From an uncultured Olsenella sp. (GTDB taxonomy: Bacteria > Actinomycetota > Coriobacteriia > Coriobacteriales > Atopobiaceae): a DNA stretch of 44,615 nucleotides. Where the stretch lies: the NCBI GenBank assembly GCA_900540955.1, contig UQIF01000019.1, positions 1-44,615 on the forward strand, written 5' to 3'. Positions 8,531 through 15,746 of the stretch are shown here, one piece after another; positions within the stretch are counted from its first letter, which is position 1; each line of letters begins with the position of its first letter. The notes beneath the pieces were generated by a model. It did not search any database and had not been told where the DNA came from. It was given only the letters and a program-made list of their open reading frames with translations. The position numbers were made by a program, and so were the translations under genes.

Positions 8531-8688
8531 AGCGCGCTTCTTGGCATCGCTCGCGGCTCAAAACTGCGCACATAGTGTTTCTTATTTGGCAAGAGGAGCT
8601 CGCCAACTGGGCTTTTCTCGCCTTTGGTTTGAAAAAGAAAGACTATGTGCGCAGTTTTGCCGGCGAGGGCGGAGGCAAGAAGCGCGCT
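8531..8688. repeat. Long imperfect palindrome with an 18-bp perfect core
   Basis: Two arms of about 54 bases (8531-8584 and 8636-8688) are inverted copies. The cores CAAAACTGCGCACATAGT (8559-8576) and its exact reverse complement (8642-8659) are perfect. The ends AGCGCGCTTCTTG (8531-8543) and CAAGAAGCGCGCT (8676-8688) also match. The central ~50 bases form the loop. No transposase is present. This looks like a REP/BIME-like or MITE-like element, and could also terminate transcription of the two convergent genes on either side. Confidence 0.85.
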
Positions 8689-8711
8689 CCCTCGCCCGAA
8701 AGCCGTGCGGC

Positions 8712-9533
8712 TCAACGTCCCAGTACGAACTTCTCGATGACCTCGGCGACGGCGCCGGCGTTGTTGTCGGCGGCGCAGACGTAGCCGGCGGCGGCCTTGG
8801 CCTCGTCGGTGGCGTTGGCCACGGCGCAGCCGAGCCCCGCGGCGCGGATCATGCTGATGTCGTTGGAGTTGTCGCCGACGGCGATGGTCTCCTCGGGCGC
8901 GATCCCCAGGCGCTCGGCGAGGGCAAGAAGCCCCACGCCCTTGTTCACGCCCGGCGCGTTGAACTCGAGGTAACGGTTGCCCGAGTAGTAGACGTCGAGC
9001 CCGTCGGAAAGGCCCGCCTCGGCCATCTCTTGCTCAATGCGCTGCAGGTAGGGCATGTCGAGGCTCATGTAAATGACCTTGACGATGGTCTGCCCGGCGA
9101 GGAAATCGAGCGTGGGCTCGCAGGTCTCGACGATGTTCATGCGGCCCTCGATGTAGGCGCGCTCCTCGGGGATGTAGTTGTAGAGGTAGACGGGGTCGAG
9201 GGTGTTCACGTGCATGGTCACGCTGTAGCGCACGCCGGCGGCGTAGATCTGGCAGGCGCGCTCCCAGGGAAGCGAGCAGCTCGTGATGGGCTCGGGCGAG
9301 GAGTTGCGCGTGAGGCAGCCGCCGTTGAACGACAGCACGTAGTCGTCGGCGCTGCCGGCAAGCCCGAGCTCCTCCAAGGTCACGCCGACGGAGCCGGCGG
9401 GCCTGCCGGTGGCGGGGACGAAGCGGACCCCGAGCTCGCGCGCGGCGGCCACGGCCTTACGGACGCGCGCGGGCACGTGGTGGTCGTCGTCGAGCAGGGT
9501 TTCGTCGAGGTCGGATGCGATGAGCTTGTACAC
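8712..9533 (-). CDS. Cof-type HAD-superfamily phosphatase
   Basis: The 273-residue protein carries the HAD motif I nucleophile in LIASDLDETLL, the cap-region pattern of Cof/IIB phosphatases, the lysine of GVNKGVGLLAL and motif IV GDNSNDISMI. These enzymes dephosphorylate sugar phosphates, flavin or vitamin phosphates; the substrate is not predictable. The GTG at 9533 follows AAAGGAG and gives the normal family N-terminus. A second paralog of exactly the same length lies at 27268-28089. No operon partner is evident. The palindromic element ends 24 bases beyond its stop. Confidence 0.88.
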   Translation of the reverse strand: MYKLIASDLDETLLDDDHHVPARVRKAVAAARELGVRFVPATGRPAGSVGVTLEELGLAGSADDYVLSFNGGCLTRNSSPEPITSCSLPWERACQIYAAGVRYSVTMHVNTLDPVYLYNYIPEERAYIEGRMNIVETCEPTLDFLAGQTIVKVIYMSLDMPYLQRIEQEMAEAGLSDGLDVYYSGNRYLEFNAPGVNKGVGLLALAERLGIAPEETIAVGDNSNDISMIRAAGLGCAVANATDEAKAAAGYVCAADNNAGAVAEVIEKFVLGR

Positions 9534-9745
9534 GGGGCTCCTTTCGGCGTGGACGCTACAGCTAAAGTATGCGTCGGCGTGCCGCGGGCCGGCTTCTGCG
9601 CCGCGGCGAATTGACCGCATCGAAACCGCCGCTGGTCCAAGAAAGAAGAACCACTTGTTAAATTCCCGCTTCCGCGCAGCGGGGTTGTGGCATAGTGCTA
9701 AAAACCGCGTCCGCACGGGGCGCGCGATTATCGGGGAGGTCCGGT
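9534..9745 (+). other. Upstream region of the leucine leader
   Basis: This non-coding gap separates the HAD gene from the leuA leader peptide. It contains a perfect hairpin, CCCGCT (9665-9670) with AGCGGG (9678-9683), and a possible -10 near CATAGT (9691-9696). No convincing -35 is visible, so the leu promoter is not placed with confidence. Confidence 0.4.
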
Positions 9746-9868
9746 ATGTCACGGCACGAGGCTGCATACGTTCGAGTGAGCGAGCGCGAGATTTCGCGCG
9801 CCCTTCTCGGCGGCGCCGAGCTTCTTGCCACCGACCTCAACCTACTTCTACTATCGTCCGCGCGTTAG
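9746..9868 (+). CDS. leuL: leuA leader peptide (leucine attenuator)
   Basis: A 40-residue ORF starts at ATG 9746 after GGGAGG and ends at TAG 9868. Its last ten residues are LNLLLLSSAR: five leucine codons in six (CTC AAC CTA CTT CTA CTA), three of them CTA, a codon rarely used in neighbouring genes. Four more Leu codons lie a little upstream (positions 20, 21, 26 and 27). A strong Rho-independent terminator begins 29 bases after its stop and leuA starts 71 bases after that terminator. This is the architecture of ribosome-mediated transcription attenuation: scarce leucyl-tRNA stalls the ribosome at the Leu run and favours an antiterminator. The antiterminator pairing itself has not been computed. 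Confidence 0.85.
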   Translation: MSRHEAAYVRVSEREISRALLGGAELLATDLNLLLLSSAR

Positions 9869-9897
9869 GGCATCTTGACACCTGCGCGCGTGACCTG

Positions 9898-9936
9898 AAG
9901 CCGCCGGCTCCCATCTGGGCCGGGGCTTTCTTTTTT
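9898..9936 (+). terminator. Attenuator terminator in the leuA leader
   Basis: AAGCC-G-CCGG pairs with CCGG-GGCTT, with an inner CCCA/TGGG stem, and is followed by TTCTTTTTT. It lies between the leader peptide stop and leuA, so it must be conditional. A GC-rich self-complementary segment (CGCGCG near 9860 and 9885) between the leader and this hairpin could form the competing structure. Confidence 0.85.
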
Positions 9937-10007
9937 GCAGCCTTACGCCATAAATCTCGGAACCCCCCCTTCCAGACGATGCCCGCTTTCGGGCCCAAGA
10001 CGATTGG

Positions 10008-11552
10008 ATGCACACCATGACCAGGAAGATCCACATCTTTGACACCACCCTGCGCGACGGCGAGCAGTCTCCCGGCGCCTCCATGAACACCGAGGAGAAG
10101 CTCATCGTCGCCCAGCAGCTCATCCGCATGGGCGTCGACGTCATCGAGGCCGGCTTCCCCATCAGCTCCCCGGGCGATTTCCGCTCCGTCCAGGAGATCG
10201 GCCGTATCGCCGGCGATGCTTGCACCGTCTGCGGCCTCACCCGCGCCGTCGACAAGGACATCGACCGCGCCGCCGAGGCGCTGAAGACGGCCAAGCGCCC
10301 GCGCATCCACACCGGCTTGGGTGTTAGCCCCTCGCACCTGCGCGACAAGCTCCACATCACCGAGGAGGAGTGCATCGAGCGCGCCCGCCACTGCGTGTCC
10401 TACGCAAAGAAGTACGTCGAGGACGTCGAGTTTTACGCCGAGGACGCCGGCCGCTCCGACCAGGACTTCCTCATCCGCGTAATCCAGGCGGCCGTCGACG
10501 CCGGCGCCACCGTGGTCAACATCCCCGACACCACCGGCTACAGCCTGCCCGAGGCCTTCGGTGCCCGCATCAAGAGCCTGTCGGACAACGTCATCGGCAT
10601 CGAGAACGTCATCATCTCGGTCCACACCCACAACGATCTGGGCATGGCCACCGCCCTTGCCCTCGAGGGCGTGAAGAACGGCGCCCGCCAGATCGAGTGC
10701 ACGATCAACGGCCTGGGCGAGCGCGCCGGCAACACCGCGCTCGAGGAGGTCGTCATGGCCATCAAGATGCACGGCGAGGAGCTCGACGCCCACACCGACG
10801 TCGTGACCCCCGAGCTCACGCGCGCCTCTCACCTGGTCAGCCGCATCACGGGCATGAACGTCCAGGCGAACAAGGCCATCGTGGGCGCCAACGCCTTCGC
10901 GCACAGCTCCGGCATCCACCAGGACGGCGTCCTCAAGGCCCGCAACACCTACGAGATCATCGACCCGACAGATGTGGGCGCCGCCGGCTCGGAGATCATC
11001 CTTTCAGCCCGCTCCGGCCACGCCGCGCTGCGCCACCGCCTCGGCGAGCTGGGCTACACGTTCAAAGACGAGGAGTTCGACGACGTGTACAATCGCTTCC
11101 TCGAGATCGCGGACCAAAAGAAGGAGGTCTACGACGAGGACCTCGAGTCCATGGTCCAGGAGCGCCAGCGCGAGGTGCAGGCCATCTACTCGCTCGATGC
11201 CCTGCAGGTCTCTTGCGGCGACCCGCTCGTGCCCACCGCGACGGCGACCATCACCGACGAGCTCGGTGTCTCGCACGTGGTCTGCGCCACGGGCACCGGC
11301 CCCGTCGACGCGGCGTACAAGGCCGTCGACCAGGTCGTGGCGGTCCACGGCGACCTGTCCGAGTTCTCCGTCAAGGCCATCACCCGCGGCATCGACGCCA
11401 TCGGCGAGGTCACGGTGCGCATTACGGCCGAGGACGGCAAGGTCTACACCGGCCGCGGCGCGGACAACGACATCATCGTTTCCTCCGCGAAGGCCTACGT
11501 CAACGCGATCAACCGCATGATCCAGACGTCCCGCTCCAAGCAGGGCAAGTAG
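10008..11552 (+). CDS. leuA: 2-isopropylmalate synthase
   Basis: LeuA condenses acetyl-CoA with 2-oxoisovalerate in the first committed step of leucine synthesis. The 514-residue protein has the diagnostic HIFDTTLRDGEQSPGASMN at the N-terminus, the metal-binding HTHNDLGMA segment in the TIM barrel, and the regulatory domain after about residue 390 (Leu feedback region, ending in a typical DNDIIVSSAKAYVNAIN). The start at 10008 has no good Shine-Dalgarno; ATG 10017 is equally plausible. Transcription is controlled by the leader attenuator upstream. Unusually, leuA is separated from leuCDB by a LysR gene on the opposite strand. Confidence 0.96.
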   Translation: MHTMTRKIHIFDTTLRDGEQSPGASMNTEEKLIVAQQLIRMGVDVIEAGFPISSPGDFRSVQEIGRIAGDACTVCGLTRAVDKDIDRAAEALKTAKRPRIHTGLGVSPSHLRDKLHITEEECIERARHCVSYAKKYVEDVEFYAEDAGRSDQDFLIRVIQAAVDAGATVVNIPDTTGYSLPEAFGARIKSLSDNVIGIENVIISVHTHNDLGMATALALEGVKNGARQIECTINGLGERAGNTALEEVVMAIKMHGEELDAHTDVVTPELTRASHLVSRITGMNVQANKAIVGANAFAHSSGIHQDGVLKARNTYEIIDPTDVGAAGSEIILSARSGHAALRHRLGELGYTFKDEEFDDVYNRFLEIADQKKEVYDEDLESMVQERQREVQAIYSLDALQVSCGDPLVPTATATITDELGVSHVVCATGTGPVDAAYKAVDQVVAVHGDLSEFSVKAITRGIDAIGEVTVRITAEDGKVYTGRGADNDIIVSSAKAYVNAINRMIQTSRSKQGK

Positions 11553-11591
11553 CGCCCGCGCGCGGCGAGGTCCGTCCCGCCGCGCAAAGAA

Positions 11592-11624
11592 GGGCCTCCC
11601 CGCGCCCTGATCGCGAGGAGGCCC
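11592..11624. terminator. Bidirectional terminator after leuA
   Basis: GGGCCTCC-C-CGCG pairs with CGCG-A-GGAGGCCC around a 7-base loop, between convergent leuA and the LysR gene. On the minus strand a CTTCTTT tract follows the stem; on the plus strand there is no U-run. Confidence 0.65.
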
Positions 11625-11665
11625 CGGCTGCGCGCCCGCGCACTTCTTTCCCGCTTTGCGCCCGG

Positions 11666-12586
11666 CTAGTCCCGCGCGACGCTCGGGTTCTCGGCGATCA
11701 CGCGCTTAAGCTCGGCGATGTAGCGCTCCACGAGCCTGGTGGCGCGGCGCTCCTCGTGCATGATGTAGCCCACGTGCATGACGGGGGCGTCCTCAAGCGG
11801 GATGCTCACGATGCCCGACTGCATCTCGCTTGTGAGCACGCCCGTCGAGAGGGTGTAGCCGTTGTAGCTGGTCAGCAGGTTCGACAGCGTCGCTCGGTCC
11901 GTGTAGCGGATGTTCTTGGAGCAGGGGATGTAGGCCAGCGGCTCCTCGCTGTAGTGGAACGAGTTGACGGTGCCCTGCTCGAAGCTGTAGCGCGCGTAGG
12001 GGGCGAGGTCGTCCAGGCGAACGGACGGCTTGCCGGCGAGCGGGTGGCCCGTGCCCACGAACACGTGGACGTCGGCCGAGAAAAGCGGCGTGAACGCCAC
12101 GCGGGCCGCCGCCATCGCCCGGCGCAGGACGCGCTCGTTGAAGTCGTCGAGGTAGAGGATGCCGACCTCGCTTCTGAACTCGCTCACGTCCTCGATGATC
12201 TGCGCTGTCGTGGTCTCGCGCAGGACGAACTCGAACTCGCTTCCCTGGAAGTGCTCGACGACGTTGACGAAGGCCGCGAGGCTGAAGGCGTAGTGCTGGG
12301 TCGAGACGGCAAGGCGCGCGCCCGGGGCGGCCTTCTCCTTGAAGCGCGTGGCCAACAGGTCCGCCTGCTCGACGACCTGGCGGGCATAGCCCAAAAGCTC
12401 GGTGCCGTCGTTGGTGAGCGTCACGCCGCGGTTGCTGCGGGTGAAGATCTCGATCCCGAGCTCGCGCTCGAGCTCGCTCACGGCGGCCGAGACGTTGGAC
12501 TGGGAGGTGTAGAGGTTGCCTGCGGCGGCGTTGATCGAGCCGCACTCGGCGACCGCGATGAGGTAGCGAAGCTGTTGGAGCGTCAT
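11666..12586 (-). CDS. LysR-family transcriptional regulator
   Basis: The 306-residue protein has the LysR winged helix at residues 1-60 (TLQQLRYLIAVAECGSINAA, followed by TSQSNVSAAVSELERELG) and a co-inducer-binding domain beyond about residue 90. AGGGAAA precedes the ATG at 12586. The gene is divergent from leuC and convergent with leuA, so it is well placed to control leuCDB, as LeuO-like or LysR-type activators do in other bacteria. The inducer cannot be inferred from sequence. Its own 156-base upstream gap contains a TATTAT -10 candidate at 12676-12681 for leuC. Confidence 0.9.
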   Translation of the reverse strand: MTLQQLRYLIAVAECGSINAAAGNLYTSQSNVSAAVSELERELGIEIFTRSNRGVTLTNDGTELLGYARQVVEQADLLATRFKEKAAPGARLAVSTQHYAFSLAAFVNVVEHFQGSEFEFVLRETTTAQIIEDVSEFRSEVGILYLDDFNERVLRRAMAAARVAFTPLFSADVHVFVGTGHPLAGKPSVRLDDLAPYARYSFEQGTVNSFHYSEEPLAYIPCSKNIRYTDRATLSNLLTSYNGYTLSTGVLTSEMQSGIVSIPLEDAPVMHVGYIMHEERRATRLVERYIAELKRVIAENPSVARD

Positions 12587-12741
12587 ATGGTTTCCCTGCT
12601 TGGTTCGGGTGCTCGGCTTATGCCGACGAGTGTTACCAATTGTAGGCGGGCGCCCGTCGCGACAAACCAGGCTTGTATTATTGGAACACTGAGTTTACGA
12701 GGGGCTTTGAGCATCGCAGCCCTTTTTGGAGAGGAGTTTAC

Positions 12742-14007
12742 ATGGCACGTCCCATGACCATGGCCGAGAAGATCCTGGCAGCCCACGCCGGGCTCGAGGA
12801 GGTCGTCCCCGGCCAGCTCGTCGAGTGCGACCTGGACCTGGTGCTGGCCAACGACATCACAGCCCCCATCGCCATCAAGACCGTGCGCGAGATCGGCGCC
12901 GGCGTCTTCGACCGCGACCGCATCTGCCTCGTGCCCGACCACTACAGCCCGAACAAGGACATCAAGAGCGCGGAGCAGACCAAGGTCACGCGCGACTTCG
13001 CCCATGAGCACGGCATCACCAACTACTTCGAGCAGGGCTGCATGGGCATCGAGCACGCCCTTCTTCCCGAGCAGGGCGTCGTCGTCCCCGGCGACCTCAT
13101 GATCGGCGCCGACTCCCACACCTGCACCTACGGCGGCATCGGCGCCTTCTCCACGGGAGTCGGCTCCACGGACGCCGGCGTGGGCATGGCCACCGGCCGC
13201 GCCTGGTTCAAGGTGCCCGAGACCATCCGCTTCGTCATCGACGGCGAGCTGCCCGAGGGGGCGTCTGCCAAGGACGTCATCCTGCACATCATCGGCCAGA
13301 TCGGCGTCGACGGCGCGCTCTACTGCGCCATGGAGTTCGCGGGCTCGACCATCGAGGCGCTCTCCGTCGAGGGTCGCCTGACCATAGCGAACATGGCCAT
13401 CGAGGCCGGCGGCAAGGCGGGCCTCTTTGAGGTCGACAAGAAGTGCCGCGAATACGTCGAGCGCCGCGCCAAGCGCCCGATCCGCGAGTTCCACCCGGAC
13501 GCCGACGCTGCGTATAAGCAGGTCATCCACATCGACGCGGCCGACATCGTGCCGTGCGTCTCGTGGCCGCACCTGCCGAGCAACACCCACCCTGTGGCCG
13601 AGAGCCGCGAGGTCAAGATTGACCAGGCCGTCATCGGCTCCTGCACCAACGGCCGCATCGAGGACATGCGCGCCGCCGCCGAGGTCCTGCGCGGCCGCGT
13701 CGTCGACCCGAGCGTCCGCTGCATCGTCATTCCGGCGACGCAAGGCGTGTGGCTGCAGTGCGTGCACGAGGGCCTCATGGACGTCTTCATCAACGCCCAC
13801 TGCGTCGTCTCGACGCCCACCTGCGGCCCGTGCCTGGGCGGCTACATGGGCATCCTCGCCGCGGGCGAGAAGTGCGTGAGCTCCACCAACCGCAACTTCG
13901 TCGGCCGCATGGGTGACCCGACCTCCGAGGTCTACCTGGCCTCGCCGGCCGTCTGCGCCGCGTCGGCCGTCGCCGGCCACATCGCGCTGCCCTCCGACCT
14001 CGACTAG
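12742..14007 (+). CDS. leuC: 3-isopropylmalate dehydratase large subunit
   Basis: LeuC and LeuD isomerise 2- to 3-isopropylmalate using a [4Fe-4S] cluster. This 421-residue subunit is the shorter archaeal/Clostridia type (the E. coli form has about 466 residues). Cluster-ligand motifs are visible: GSCTNGRIEDMR, and PTCGPCLGGYMGI with two cysteines. The ATG at 12742 follows GAGAGGAG and gives the normal MARPMTMAEKILAAH N-terminus; an upstream in-frame extension is not credible. It is followed by leuD after 26 bases and is the first gene of leuCDB. Confidence 0.95.
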   Translation: MARPMTMAEKILAAHAGLEEVVPGQLVECDLDLVLANDITAPIAIKTVREIGAGVFDRDRICLVPDHYSPNKDIKSAEQTKVTRDFAHEHGITNYFEQGCMGIEHALLPEQGVVVPGDLMIGADSHTCTYGGIGAFSTGVGSTDAGVGMATGRAWFKVPETIRFVIDGELPEGASAKDVILHIIGQIGVDGALYCAMEFAGSTIEALSVEGRLTIANMAIEAGGKAGLFEVDKKCREYVERRAKRPIREFHPDADAAYKQVIHIDAADIVPCVSWPHLPSNTHPVAESREVKIDQAVIGSCTNGRIEDMRAAAEVLRGRVVDPSVRCIVIPATQGVWLQCVHEGLMDVFINAHCVVSTPTCGPCLGGYMGILAAGEKCVSSTNRNFVGRMGDPTSEVYLASPAVCAASAVAGHIALPSDLD

Positions 14008-14033
14008 CCGACCGGGACAAGAAAGGAATCCGC

Positions 14034-14540
14034 ATGCAGTTCAAGGGAACCGTTTTCCGCTACGGCCGCGACATCGACACCGACGTCATCATCCCGGCCC
14101 GCTACCTCAACACCTCCGACCCCGCCGAGCTCGCCAAGCACTGCCTGGAGGACCTCGACACCACCTTTACCAGCCGCGTGAAGCCGGGCGACATCATCGT
14201 CGCCGACGAGAACTTCGGCTGCGGCTCCAGCCGTGAGCACGCCCCGGTGGCCATCAAGGCCGCGGGCGTCAGCTGCGTCATCGCAAAGAGCTTCGCGCGC
14301 ATCTTCTACCGCAACTCCATCAACATGGGCCTGCCGATCCTCGAGTGCCCCGAGGCGGTCGACGCCATCTCCGAGGGCGACGTTGTCTCCGTCGACGCGG
14401 ACACCGGCACCATCACGGACGAGACCACCGGCGCCGTCTTCCATGCGCAGCCGTTCCCGGCCTTCATCCAGGAGATCATCAACGACGGCGGCCTCGTGGC
14501 GCGCACCAAGCGCGTGCTTGCCGCAAAGAAGGGCGAGTAG
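14034..14540 (+). CDS. leuD: 3-isopropylmalate dehydratase small subunit
   Basis: The 168-residue swivelling subunit pairs with LeuC. It shows the family sequence FRYGRDIDTDVIIPARYLNT at the N-terminus and the substrate-binding GCGSSREHAPVAIKAAG. Like the partner it is the short archaeal-type form rather than the ~200-residue enterobacterial type. AAGAAAGGA lies just upstream of the ATG. It is separated from leuB by only two bases. Confidence 0.95.
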   Translation: MQFKGTVFRYGRDIDTDVIIPARYLNTSDPAELAKHCLEDLDTTFTSRVKPGDIIVADENFGCGSSREHAPVAIKAAGVSCVIAKSFARIFYRNSINMGLPILECPEAVDAISEGDVVSVDADTGTITDETTGAVFHAQPFPAFIQEIINDGGLVARTKRVLAAKKGE

Positions 14541-14542
14541 TC

Positions 14543-15655
14543 ATGACCGCAAAGACGTACAAGATCTGCTGCCTGCCGGGCGACGGCATCGGCCCCGAGG
14601 TCATCACCGAGGGCAAGAAGGTCCTGGCCGCCGTGGGCGCGAAGGCCGGCGTCGAGTTCATCTTCCAGGACCACCTCATCGGCGGTGCCGCCATCGACGC
14701 CTGCGGAGACCCGCTGCCCGACGAGACCCTTGCGGCGGCGAAGGCCGCCGACGCGGTCCTTCTTGCCAGCGTGGGCGGGCCCAAGTGGGATTCCACCGAC
14801 CCCGACGCCCCGCGTCCTGAGCAGGGCCTCCTGCGCATCCGCAAGGGGCTGGGCCTCTACACCAACCTGCGCCCCGTCAAGATCTACGACGCCCTGGCCG
14901 ACGCCTCCACGCTGCGCCCGGAGGTCATCCGCGGCGTCGACATGGTGCTCGTCCGCGAGCTCACGGGCGGCATCTACTTCGGCCGTCGCGAGCGCTTCTA
15001 CGACGAGGAGGGCGCGGGCGCGAACGGCGGCCGCGGCCAGCGCGCCTACGACATGATGGAGTACCGCGAGTACGAGGTCGAGCGCATCGCGCGCCAGGCG
15101 TTCGAGGCCGCGCGCAAGCGCAAGAACAAGGTGACGAGCGTCGACAAGCGCAACGTGCTCGAGACCTCCCGCATGTGGCGCGAGATCGTCCACCGCGTCC
15201 ACGACGAGGAGTACCCGGACGTGGAGCTCGAGGACCTGCTCGTGGACAACACCGCGATGCAGCTCATCAACCGCCCCGCCGACTTCGACGTCGTCGTGAC
15301 CGAGAACATGTTCGGCGACATCCTCTCGGACGAGGCCGCCCAGATCACGGGCTCGCTCGGCATGCTGGCCTCCGCCTCGCTCGGCGACGGCGTGAGCCTG
15401 TTCGAGCCGTCCGCCGGCTCCGCGCCCGACATCGCGGGCCAGGGCATCGCAAACCCGCTCGCGCAGATCCTGTCTGCCGGTATGCTGCTCACCTACGCGC
15501 TCGACATGACAAAGGAGGCCGCCTGGATCGAGGCCGCCGTGGAGCGCGTCCTCAACGAGGGGTGGCGCACCCGCGACATCGCCGACGAGAACACCCCCGC
15601 CGACCACATCCTCGGCACCGCCGAGATGGGCAACAAAGTCGTCGCCGCGCTGTAG
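14543..15655 (+). CDS. leuB: 3-isopropylmalate dehydrogenase
   Basis: LeuB oxidises and decarboxylates 3-isopropylmalate with NAD+ to give 2-oxoisocaproate. The 370-residue protein has the opening GDGIGPEVITEG, the substrate-binding arginines in LLRIRKGLGLYTNLRPVK, the RELTGGIYFG loop, and the metal/NAD site ENMFGDILSDEA. The ATG at 14543, two bases after the leuD stop, uses a ribosome site (AAGGGCGAG) lying inside leuD; a longer upstream reading frame overlapping leuD was rejected. This completes leucine synthesis apart from the final transaminase. Confidence 0.96.
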   Translation: MTAKTYKICCLPGDGIGPEVITEGKKVLAAVGAKAGVEFIFQDHLIGGAAIDACGDPLPDETLAAAKAADAVLLASVGGPKWDSTDPDAPRPEQGLLRIRKGLGLYTNLRPVKIYDALADASTLRPEVIRGVDMVLVRELTGGIYFGRRERFYDEEGAGANGGRGQRAYDMMEYREYEVERIARQAFEAARKRKNKVTSVDKRNVLETSRMWREIVHRVHDEEYPDVELEDLLVDNTAMQLINRPADFDVVVTENMFGDILSDEAAQITGSLGMLASASLGDGVSLFEPSAGSAPDIAGQGIANPLAQILSAGMLLTYALDMTKEAAWIEAAVERVLNEGWRTRDIADENTPADHILGTAEMGNKVVAAL

Positions 15656-15680
15656 GCCGCGCCTGACCGCCCTTTGCCTG

Positions 15681-15727
15681 CGCAAGCGCCCCCGCAGCCG
15701 TTGAGCTGCGGGGGTGCTTGCGTTTAT
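15681..15727. terminator. Bidirectional terminator between leuB and mgtA
   Basis: CGCAAGCGCCCCCGCAGC pairs with GCTGCGGGGGTGCTTGCG (one G-U), an 18-bp stem around a 6-base loop, followed by a short TTT. It separates two convergent genes and could stop transcription from both. Confidence 0.8.
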
Positions 15728-15746
15728 GGGGCGGCGCGGGCTTTCT

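Noticed and set aside
9534..10007. T-box riboswitch before leuA
   Set aside because: No T-box core (TGGNACC-type) was found, while the leader peptide with Leu codons and a terminator gives a full explanation.
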